Source: Enoplolaimus lenunculus (Eukaryota; Nematoda; Enoplea; Enoplida; Thoracostomopsidae). From it: 64,000 nucleotides of DNA. Shown one piece after another: positions 54,938 through 64,000 of this stretch; position 1 is the stretch's first letter, and every line of letters starts with the position of its first letter. The notes beneath the pieces are model-generated. The model was not told where the DNA came from. It made no database searches and was given only the letters and a program-made list of their open reading frames with translations. The DNA is taken from assembly GCA_030248215.1 (NCBI GenBank), contig JASANG010003694.1:1-64000 (forward strand). Direction: 5' to 3'. The translations under genes and the position numbers were made by a program.

Positions 54938-57344
54938 AATGGTCACCAGTTACAAATATTAATACGGCTTTAAAAAGTATGGTTTGTTTCTTTGAAACCT
55001 ATTCAGTAGGTTTTTCGATGGATGCCGTAAACATTTGAAGAAACAAACATACGGCCCGAAAAGCAAAACCTAAATTAAAAACCCCAATCAAAACGCATGT
55101 CTGAATGATCTCTGTCTGTCAGGATCAAAATTTCATTTGGTTTCCGTATTCTCAAATGTATGTAATGCATCTATATAATTAAAACTGGAACGCCGCACAT
55201 ACGTATTTTTGGCAGCTTACCAACATTACTTTACAATATTTTCTTACAACAGAAATGTGATTGTTCTATGAAAAAAAGTGCATGCAGATTGTACTGGGTT
55301 CGTTGACTTTTGCGTACTGCGCAAAGCCGGCTAACCAGTATCATCTGTTGGCTATAGCTTCTGTAGCACTTTAAGGTACTATTATTCTGTGAACATTTGA
55401 TGAAATTGGTTGGCCAAATTTTCTGTAACGAATATTTCATACAATTATTATATATAAAATATCTTATAATTACCGTATTTTTGCCTGTTTATTAAAGAAC
55501 CAATCGCTAAACGGTGACACTTTCGCTGGCTGGTAATAATTCGTAGCATCGAGTATTTAAAGAATTTTCATCTTTCACAATAGACATAATTTTGAACTAA
55601 GAAAAAATTAACTACAGTACACATTTCTGTCCAGGTTTCCGTTTAGCTTTTGGTAATACTTTAAATAAACCTAAACGTTTATTTAAGCGTTTTTCTAAGC
55701 CTAAACCTAAGCCTAAAGCATAAAATTTAAATTTGGAGCCGAAATGTGTTTAGTGCAAGTGAGGAAAAATTTACTTAAAATGCAAAATGTTAAAACACAA
55801 TTTGCTGTAGTAAATTGCAAAGATAACAATTTAGACAGAAAAGACGCTTGTAAAAAGCATAAACGCATTATCTGTACGTTGAACTACTGATTATATGCTG
55901 ATAAAGAAACTAAATGTACTAAGGACTGTTTCGCATATGCGAAAACACGGTAAACGTACAGTTGTGGGATACGTTATCTATTTAGACCAGAGATGGAACA
56001 GACCGAGAAAAGTGGGGCGAGGCCGGGCCGGATGGCAACTACCAACCGGCCGGGCCAGTCCGGGTTGGCCGACGTTTTTCAGGTTATTGTTTCATTTCCC
56101 CTATTATTTATATTGCTGTAGCTGTTGTGATCTAAGCGAAGAGTTACTGCAAACGTATATTCGTCTTAAACCGAAAATCACTTTAACATTCATAATCCTA
56201 TGCATCGCTACTGTAAGAAATGCTATCACTTAATCTATGTTATTAAAGCTGGAATGTCCCATATTCGTATTTTGGGCACCGTTCCAGCACATTAGCAAAC
56301 TTTGTTTTTAACCTACAAAAGAATAAGCACCAGTAAATTTGCTCAGAGTCTAATTCTGGAATCGAGTATTGGTTAACGAATGCCTTTTTTGACATATTAT
56401 ACATTGTGAAACCGTTTGAAACCATCACACATTATTAGTAAAGTTCCACCTGGGTGCAACACGGCTACTAATAAATTTTAATGAAAAACTATTTTATAAT
56501 AGCAGACATTGAGACCTGCTATCCGGCTGTACCAGCCGTGCCGACTGGCTTTTGCTGCTGGACCGATACCGAGTCGCACAGTCCGACCGCCGGGCAATTA
56601 GCCGGCCGGTGGCCGATTTCACATTTGATAAATACTCGAATTGGACTTAGAACCTGTAGATCCGGCAAAAAACTATCTGATTTACACGGATTTGGGATGA
56701 TGAGAAGAGTATCCTTAAAGCTGACCGATGTTGATGCTGTATTTCAACACTTGCCAGGCTTGCAGTTCAAGCTGCGTTCAAAGTCTGACGTCTGGAGTAG
56801 GCTGTGTCCTGACGTTGAAACACTGCATCCAAGTTGAAAATTTATCGCTAACCAGGGTAAACAGATGCTATACACATTTAGCAACCAGCCAATTTTAGTT
56901 TTGTATATTGCAATAAAATGAACTGAGTATAAGCGTTGTACTCGAATCGGTGACTCAAATGTGTTTCAACTCACAAACTTTTTTCAACAAACGCTCTTCT
57001 ACAGTATTCCTAAATTACGAAATTGCAATTATCAGAGTTCGTTTGTTTGAAAACCTATTCGCTCACTAAACAGACAATTGGCGATGTTCCCTGACGACGT
57101 CTGATTGCGAAATTAGCCATCGTTTACTGCATACTTGATCAACTTGTGTTCAAAACATTAAAAATGTGCCAATAACTTCAAAATATCACAGTTTACTTGT
57201 TTGAAAACCTATCGCCACACAAACTGACGGGAAATGCTACTCAGTGTTGTTCACGTGAGTAGTCAAGAGCAGAATCCATGAAAACAATAACCGCATAATT
57301 TTTTGCGAGCGAGCGAGAAAAGATGGTTTCATCGCTGAAGGCAG
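54938..57344. other. Intergenic stretch upstream of the acid phosphatase gene
   Basis: Contains a family I fragment (55148-55185), a hexamer relic (CTAAGCCTAAACCTAAGCC near 55697), GC-rich blocks at 55990-56075 and 56515-56615 that may be two ends of one element, and repeat W at 56335-56475. The 118-codon frame at 56481-56837 spans the second GC-rich block and has no recognisable motif. Confidence 0.4.
56335..56475. repeat. Repeat W, copy 2
   Basis: AGTCTAATTCTGGAATCG, TATTGGTTAACGAATGCC, ACATTGTGAAACCGTTT. Confidence 0.5.
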
Positions 57345-57690
57345 GATGCCACCGGAATATGAAAAAATTACCGGAAACTGAGCTGGAAACTGAAAAATAC
57401 ATGCCACCGAAAAATTTATTTTAATTTACTTTTTTTGTTGTATCATTGACGAAGAATCTGTTGTATTTTAGATTTCCATTACGCACAGAAGGAAAATGTA
57501 CCTTTGATGGTTTCTTTTCGGAGATTGTGAAGGTTAATTTACTATAGTAAAGAAATCTATTTTATTTTGTTAGTAAAATGTTCAATTTCTACAGGCCAAA
57601 TTTTAATACAGTAATTTTTAATTGCGATAAAAAAATTACCGGAATATTAATCGGAAGGTGGAAAAATGCACAACGAGAACAGGAACCGAA
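57345..57690. repeat. Repeat R-like region
   Basis: CACCGGAATATGAAAAAATTA and AAAAAAATTACCGGAATATTA in inverted relation. Confidence 0.4.
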
Positions 57691-57858
57691 ATTCCGGTTG
57701 TACACTGACTGCAGGTTATTTGACCGCAAGCCAAAGTGTCTTTTGAGTTGTTTCACAAACTTCGGGCGAACGAATCTTCTATCCCTTGAAAGAAGTCTAA
57801 GCAGGTTGGGGTTGTCGACTCCCCAACCCCACACTATGCTATTTATTATAAAGACAGC

Positions 57859-58060
57859 GGCCCATGTTACTTTAAGGGGCGTCCAGGTTTAAACTTCAGA
57901 GTTATTTTTTCTACTTAGGTTTAGGCTTAGGCTTAGGAATATTTTCATTTATACGCTTAGTCTCAGGCTTAGGCTTAGGAATATGCTCATCCATACGTTT
58001 AGGCTTTAGGCTTAGAAATATGTTTATACTACTGTTTCGACCCTGTTCAATACATGGGCC
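57859..58060. mobile_element. Chimeric family A/B MITE
   Basis: The left end GGCCCATGTTACTTTAAGGG is family B; the right end CCCTGTTCAATACATGGGCC is family A. Flanks AAGACAGC and AAGACTGC suggest an 8-bp duplication with one change. Confidence 0.8.
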
Positions 58061-58693
58061 AAAGACTGCTAAGGATTACTGATAAACTACTTTTGCCCTG
58101 TTTTGTTGTATGATAAGAAATCGCTCAGTGTGGGAGTTTCAAATCAAACGTCATGAGCATCATGGGTTTTGTGTCATGGTAAATTCTCATGTGTCTATTG
58201 CCAAATTATTCATCCCAAAGTTACTCATCACTATTAGCTGCAGTATACCAGTTCAACTTGTGTTCAAAAAATTGTCAGCTTATTTTACAATAATAACTGT
58301 ACGGTTCGAGCTTTTCAGTTCGACTTGTGTTCGTTTGATGAATTTCAATTCTACGAATGATACCCGAACAGGACTGCTATGAAGCTAATAACATCGAGAT
58401 GTTTGTATCAGTTTCTGTCAAAATTTGTACAGTATTTTCAACTGTTACTCGTTGGTTGAAATATCAGACTCAAAGTGTAGTTTTACATCTCTGTATAACG
58501 AAGACAATTGAATCGGTTCGTCTAAATCTTAATATTCTCAAATCTAATTTATGACCGTCTGATTATTAACCTTTACTTAAATCCACAAGACAAATTACGA
58601 AATATTTTGTTTGGACGAAATATGAAAGTTGTTCAGTTTTTGCAGAATTAACGCTTGAAAAAACGTTTAAAAGAAAACTTAAAATATATCGCA
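58061..58693. other. 5' flank of the acidic-protein gene
   Basis: No canonical TATA seen. A 90-codon frame at 58110-58382 has no recognisable motif. Confidence 0.35.
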
Positions 58694-61600
58694 ATGAAGT
58701 ATTTGTCGATTGCAATTCTGTGTTTTGTGTTGTGTCTTGCATCTCATCTGAATGCGAATCCTGTACGAATTCGAAAAAGTATCCATTCCTACGGAAACAC
58801 TGAACAAAACGAATTGAGATCCCGCGAAATTGTTTTCAAAGAATATCCAGAGTACGAAGACGAAAATGAGGTGAGTGAGTATGCTTGTTTGGGTATCTGT
58901 AGAATTATGAAAAACAATATCATTTGACTGCTAAGGATCCGTAAGGTAATTTGTCAATCTGGTAAACGTGGATTTTAATGTCTTTCAAAGTTTTCGGTAG
59001 GGACATTCAGTCTTGTTGTATGCATCATAGATGTGTTGCAGTATCTGGCGTATAAATGAAACAGGGTCGTGAACGTAAAATATTATGCCTTCATCGTTTG
59101 CTTAGGATTCGGATTAGGGTAAGATCCTAGGATATCCGGCTTAGGCTTCCATAGACTTTATTCGAAACTTTGTTCATGCACTAGGCTGTCCATGTGAGTC
59201 AAATGGCTCTCTCCGAAATAGGCTTTTCGGGACTACGCCAACTGAGTTAAATTCGACTCCGTCAGAATCGAACGTGTGATTCAATGAACAGAATTTGACT
59301 CTGGCGAAGTTGAATTTGACTCAGTTTGTGTAGTCAGAGAAAGCCTATTTCGGAGGCAGGCAATTAGACTCACCATTTTTTGCAGTGTAGAAGCTAATTT
59401 TTTTAATATACGGTTGCTATGCTTGAAAAGGGTTGCGTATTAGCGGTTAGTCGATGATGACCTTTAGAGGAGAGTGTGATTTCCGGCATAGGATTCTGTA
59501 TAAAACAGTTTCTCGCTGGTTTTCAATTAACTTCCCAATTGCATTAATGGTAACATTGAAGTGACAGCGCAAGGGAATGCGGCAGATCATAAAAGAAAAG
59601 TATTTCATCGTTGTTTTGTTGAAATTTGGCACGGCGCTGAACAAATGCATTTCTCAGAGTTGATATATATGGCGTAGGCCAATCTGCTATTCAGCCCAAT
59701 TACTAAATTGGCCTAGCAGAACCTGCAATATTGCGTAATAGCAGTTTCGCCTAGGCTTAATTGCTATTAAACTTATAGACCAATCAGGTTTGTTTATTTG
59801 GACAGACGCAATACCGTTACCCAGCCAGCGTTGGTTTTACATCATGGTTGTATTGCTACGTCTTACAATCGCTACTGGTCCTTGGCCAATCCGCTATTTG
59901 CTCAAAAGAGCACATTCGCCTAGGCTAATTGGTAATTGGCCTGAATAGCAGATTGTCCTACGACATAGTCAAGATCAATATAAAGAGGCACAGTGTCAAA
60001 TCAACTTTAAATTATAAAAGTCAATGCTGTATTTAAAATATTTATTTACGCTCCAGAGTTGTTTGTGCAGTAAAATTCGAATACACAACAGGAACATAAA
60101 CGCTGTATAATTAGCATAACATTCGCCACATTTAAGCTTAAATTGGTTGAAACTTAAATATAAGGGTTATGCTGTACTTTTCGGCTATTTTAATCTCGTA
60201 CAGCGCCTTTCGGTGCCGTCCAGCATCGTCCGATAACGTCAGGGTCTGTCTGGCGTCGTCTGCTATCGTACCGCAACGAACATCCCTATTGGCTATCGTT
60301 ACAATAAGTGGAACCTGATTGTTGTGTAAATTTGTTGTAATTATTGTTTGGTTGGATCATTTGTTAAATTTGTAGTGGATCTGATCCCGGGAATTTAGGT
60401 TTATTCGCAGCTGTTTGAAAAAGTATAATGCAACACTGCTGATTATTAGCAACTGTACTTGTGGGCTGGGTTTTAATTAAACAGAAAATGATTGGTATCA
60501 TCTCGTAGCGATAAAGACATCATCAATGTTTTATGTTGAAGGATGACGGTGAGTTGATTCAAGAAGAAACTGTTCGATTACAAGTCGAAACAAACGACGA
60601 AAACGGATTGGACAACAATGTGGTTGAAATGGAAGATAGTGAACTAAACGACAGCTCAGAAGACTCGGACGGATGGTATTTGTCAGAAGAGAACGAATAT
60701 GACCAAGAGCAAGAAGAAAAGTACGATTACAATTCTGCTGGAGTTGAACGCGATGATGATGATGATGATGATGATGATGAGTATGATTATTACGCCGAAA
60801 ATGAACAAAAGGAAGAAGAAGAAGCTGAAGAAGTAGAAGGTGGTGGTTACGATGAAATTGAAGCCGACGAATCGGTGGAAGAAGGCAGTGGTTATGATGA
60901 AAATAAATCTGATCCATGGCAAGTAGACGAAGAAGAAGAAGATTACGAAGGCGACGGTTACGAAGAAAATGAAAGTGATGAATTAGTGGAATACGAACAA
61001 GAAGAAGGAGATGATCATGAAGAAGAAGAAGAAGAAGAAAACTACGGCTACGACGAAAATGAAAGTGATGAATTAGTGGAATACGAACAAGAAGAAGGAG
61101 ATGATCATGAAGAAGAAGAAGAAGAAGAAGAAAACTACGGTTACGACGAAAATGAAAGTGATAAATTAGTGGAATACGAACACGAAGAAGAACAACAAGA
61201 AGAAGAAGAAAACTACGGTTACGACGAAAATGAAACTGCTCTACGGAAATACGAAGACGAAGAAGAAGACGAAGGCGAGGGTTTTGACGAAAATGAATCT
61301 GATCAATTTGAAGAAGAGTATGATTCCGAAGAATATGAAGAAGAGTACGATTCCAATGAATGGGAAGCAGAGTACGAATCAGATGAACAGAGAGAAGAGT
61401 ACGATTCTGATGAATCGGAACAAGACTACAACACCGGTGAATTTGAACAAGAGCACAACACTGATGAATGGGACGAAGAATACAATCCAACTGAAAAAGG
61501 TGGATATATAAAATACGTTGAATATCAAGAGTATGGCAGTGAATATGACAGCTATGAAACCGAAGAATATGATGACAACGAAGGGTAATTTAAACAGTCA

Positions 61601-63856
61601 GTTTATGATCGCTGGAGCATACATTAAACTGGCGTAAATGTATTGTTTATGTTTTTAGAGAATAATTTTCAACAGATTTAAAACATTTCACGTAATCAGA
61701 AAATATTATAACGAGATTAACTTAATAACGAAATAGAAGAATTTAAAGTGACAGTTGAAATATTAAATTTTCCAAAAAAATAATTTTTTTCTATTTTACT
61801 GTATTTCTTCATGTATTATTGATGGATGACGGAACATTTCTGTTTGTTCAAGTAGAGAAATGAAATATTTTCAAAATCAACAGTTGTTGTCAGATTCAGA
61901 TTATAATTAAAACTGCAATTATACAATACAGCTGTGTATAGAAAGCATAATACACTGCAAAAAATTGTGAGTCAAATTGTACTCTCGCCGAAATAGGCTC
62001 TACGGGACTGCACAATCTGAGCCAAATTCGACTTCGCCAGAGTCAAATTCGAGTCACTGAGTCGCACGTTTGACTACGGCGGAATGCCAAAAGCCTATTT
62101 CGGAAGGAGTCAATTTGATTTATCATTTTTTGCAGTGTACAAACATTACATAAGGTTGTGACAATGTTTAGAATTCAGTGAACTGTCATCGTATCATATG
62201 ATGATAATTTATTTTATAAAATTACTAAAAATAACGACGAACTTAAAAATTGACAATTAAGTCAGAGAAGAATATGTATTGAGATTGGTGAAACTTGGTA
62301 TTTGAAATACTTTTCGCATTGAAAATATTCCTTTTGAGTTAAGTTGCAATGAACCCAGTAAAAGTTTACTGTCAATCGTCAAATAAATTCAAACTCTAAA
62401 CAACGCTATTCGGTACATCCTATACAGCAATTTTTAACCAATTAATCCGTATTTGAAAAGCATCACACTCTTGTGTGAGCTGGTTTAATCATGCAGTTGA
62501 TTTGATTTCGGTGCGAAGATGGGAGAAATATTTTTTTCTTAAAAACACCAAATTAATCTGGCTAATTTTACTCTTCTAAACACCATATTAAACGACCAAC
62601 TGTTCTTGTTGGTTAGCGTTTGTCAAAAGCGAAAGTACTGTATTGTCCTGAATGAGAGGGGGGTAATTAGAGAGAGTTCCCATCTTGAGTCCCAATCAAT
62701 CGGAGTCTGTATCCCTACTAAGAGTCCGTAAGCGGATAGAGTCCCTAAACTCTAATTAGAGTCCACAAATATTAATTATTCTTAATTGTAGTGCCTAAAT
62801 GACTCCAGAACCAAATAAAGTTGAGTTCGAAACTTTAAAGCGTACTTAAATTTTGAAAGTAGTAACCTTGCATTATCGCTCAACCTATTGACACAAGACA
62901 AATAAATGTTTAGTTGCAATGCCGGACGGATGGCGGATTGAAAATAAATAACAGTCCGTAACCGAATATCGAGAGTATACCCTATGGAGAGCGCAAATAT
63001 ATCACTCACTACAATATATTAGCATTATACAGTAACATTTCAACCAACTACGATGTATCAAACCTCAAGTGTTTGCTCAAGTGAATGAATTTTTAATTAT
63101 TCTATAGAATGTAGGCCCATCGTAGCAGTTTATTGTGCGTAAATATCTCGAAGGAACGCAAAATCGTGCTATAACAATTACTTATATGTAAACTTAGAAT
63201 TCAAGACATTGAAAATGGAAAACGACTAAACCATAATATAACAACGGGATTGGCCGAGAAGAAAGTTTTATACCCAGCGACAGCGTTCGATTAAAATTAT
63301 ATTGACAAAACATTTAAAATATATTGAAAAAATGTTTTTTTATAAAGTTGAGTGTTGTTGAAACGCTATGTAAATGTTCTAAATGTACAGTTTGTGCTAT
63401 AAATTAAGTATACTTTATATGAGGAGAAGTTGAGCATTGATAGTAAACAGAAAATACTCCATTAAAATTAGTTCGAATTCCGGTCTACCGCCGAATGTGA
63501 TTTTTTAAAATTTACCACAAACCTTTCGCTAAAAATCACTTAAAATTTTACAAAAACATCTGAAATTTGCACAAGATTTGAAACAAAAGTAAATTTAGGT
63601 TTTTGCCAATTTTAGAAATGATGAACAGAGCCATGTTAACAACCGAGAAGACCAAGAAATTATACACTACTACGGTAAGGAGGCAGATAACAAATTTGAG
63701 GTCGGTGATGTAAAACAACAACCAGAAGACGGCAAAAATATCGGAGAAATGTTGGAAAATAATAGTGAAATAAAACAACCAGCAAGTGATGTAGTGAACG
63801 ATGTCGATGCTGGATCGAGCAATAATACTATTGAACAAGCATTATTAGGACAATGA
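58694..63856 (+). CDS. Secreted, highly acidic Asp/Glu-rich repeat protein, three-exon model
   Basis: Exon 1 (58694-58870) encodes ATG, a signal peptide (MKYLSIAILCFVLCLASHLN) and a short mature start NPVRIRKS, ending ..YEDENE at a GTGAGT donor in phase 0. Exon 2 (60542-61584) follows an AG acceptor in phase 0 and encodes about 347 residues, mostly E, D, Y, N and S, with a run of nine Asp and three tandem repeats. A donor G|GTAATT overlaps the frame's own TAA (61586-61588). Exon 3 (63616-63856), after a TTTTAG acceptor of matching phase 2, adds 79 hydrophilic residues (NDEQSHVNNREDQE...EQALLGQ) and a stop, with AATAAA about 20 bp on. Full product about 486 residues; without exon 3 it is 407. 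I do not recognise a family. Acidic, disordered secreted proteins often bind calcium or minerals or sit in extracellular matrix, but that is only an analogy. Exons 1 and 2 are well supported; exon 3 membership is inferred from phase and polyadenylation signal. Confidence 0.68.
59192..59389. mobile_element. Family C foldback MITE (acidic gene intron 1)
   Basis: GAGTCAAATGGCTCTCTCCG left, CACCATTTTTTGCAGTGTA right. Confidence 0.8.
59674..59962. mobile_element. Family O MITE (acidic gene intron 1)
   Basis: GTAGGCCAATCTGCTATTCAG and CTGAATAGCAGATTGTCCTAC are inverted ends; internal CGCCTAGGC motifs in both halves. Confidence 0.82.
60161..60436. mobile_element. Family F MITE (acidic gene intron 1)
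   Basis: TAAGGGTTATGCTGTACTTTT left, AAAAGTATAATGCAACACT right; GC-rich CCGTCCAGCATCGTCCG left half. Confidence 0.65.
60752..60778 (+). repeat. (GAT)9 microsatellite encoding nine Asp
   Basis: Nine GAT codons in a row within exon 2 of the acidic-protein gene; likely length-variable between individuals. Confidence 0.9.
60965..61225 (+). repeat. Three tandem coding repeats (90, 93, 78 bp) in the acidic protein
   Basis: Units start at 60965, 61055 and 61148. Each encodes ENESDxLVEYEQEE..., then an (E)n run of variable length, then NYGYD, at about residues 201-287 of the model. Units 1 and 2 are almost identical and differ mainly by one GAA codon, which points to recent duplication and GAA slippage. 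A fourth, diverged start follows at 61226. Confidence 0.9.
61951..62139. mobile_element. Family C foldback MITE, complete (acidic gene intron 2)
   Basis: TACACTGCAAAAAATTG ... CATTTTTTGCAGTGTA with TA at each end. Confidence 0.85.
62140..62645. other. Anonymous intronic or 3' flanking stretch
   Basis: No further exon recognised between the acidic exon and 63616. Confidence 0.35.
62646..63009. mobile_element. Family K MITE, diverged
   Basis: TCCTGAATGAGAGGGGGG left, CCTTGCATTATCGCTCAACC interior, TCACTCACTACAATA right; co-linear with 45501-45931 in reverse. Confidence 0.6.
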
Positions 63857-63876
63857 AACTGGTAAAATATTAACAA

Positions 63877-63887
63877 AATAAAATAAA
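63877..63887 (+). terminator. Tandem AATAAA polyadenylation signals
   Basis: Two overlapping AATAAA hexamers lie 21-31 bp after the TGA of the acidic gene's proposed last exon, supporting 63616-63856 as a true terminal exon. Confidence 0.6.
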
Positions 63888-64000
63888 ACGGCATAAAAAT
63901 TACAAAAAATCAAAATAATAAAAAGGTTAAAACGTACTAAACAAAACGTCAAAAAAGCAGTTTGAATGTTTAAAACGCGAGAACTATTCAATTATTGGTT

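Noticed and set aside
56481-56837. 118-codon plus-strand frame
   Set aside because: It spans a GC-rich repeat-like block, has no recognisable domain, and no flanking exons were found.
60531-61490. 319-codon minus-strand frame rich in Leu, His and Arg
   Set aside because: Antisense mirror of the GAA/GAT-rich acidic exon, which has a signal-peptide exon, matching phases and repeats on the plus strand.
1-64000. Autonomous transposase, LINE, LTR or virus-derived genes
   Set aside because: No DDE/DDD transposase, reverse transcriptase, integrase or capsid-like frame was recognised; all mobile elements seen are short and non-coding.

Overview
This window looks like AT-rich nuclear DNA from an invertebrate animal. 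Spliced GT-AG genes with long introns are separated by large tracts of short non-autonomous DNA transposons (MITEs). There is no bacterial or organelle organisation, and I saw no rRNA gene, CRISPR array or recognisable transposase or reverse-transcriptase gene. The hexamer TTAGGC, the telomere repeat of nematodes, recurs many times. Here it always sits inside MITEs or their relics, so it hints at an ecdysozoan or nematode-like host but does not prove one.

Three host genes can be supported. (1) A single-exon CRAL-TRIO plus GOLD (SEC14-like) lipid-transfer protein gene lies on the minus strand (12836-14215). (2) A ten-exon histidine acid phosphatase gene lies on the minus strand (44283-54669). 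It has a signal peptide, the RHGDRNP active-site motif and a C-terminal membrane anchor, and its introns are packed with MITEs and two SINE-like copies. Exon 7 carries an apparent one-base frameshift. (3) A plus-strand gene (58694-63856) encodes a secreted, extremely Asp/Glu-rich protein with tandem 26-31-residue repeats. It has a signal-peptide exon, a large acidic exon whose stop codon overlaps a usable splice donor, and a phase-matched last exon followed at once by AATAAA.

The rest is a dense MITE field with at least fifteen families, named here by letters. Families A/B have GGCC-starting inverted ends, 8-bp target duplications and (TTAGGC)n cores. Family C (TA duplications) and family D are foldback elements built on GAGTCAAATT and AACTCA motifs. 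Family E has ends like AGCCCTATTCACACGTGCAA. Family F (GGGTTGCGTTATAC ends, TAA duplications, Harbinger-like) repeatedly carries GC-rich tandem arrays of 10- or 20-bp period. Family G (TTAA duplications) contains a tRNA-like pol III promoter core. Families I, J, K, L, M, N, O, P, Q, S, U, V and W, and the looser R and T, are smaller.

By region: 1-12.4 kb is MITEs, including a 1.1-kb satellite inside one element. 12.4-14.2 kb is a second satellite MITE abutting the SEC14-like gene. 14.2-44 kb has no supported gene and consists of MITEs and anonymous AT-rich DNA, with a third satellite MITE at 21.2-21.6 kb. 44.3-54.7 kb is the acid phosphatase gene, 54.7-58.7 kb is intergenic, and 58.7-63.9 kb is the acidic-protein gene. 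The three genes show no sign of working together. The most distinctive theme is that different MITE families here act as carriers and apparent birthplaces of tandem arrays, both telomere-like hexamers and 20-bp satellites.
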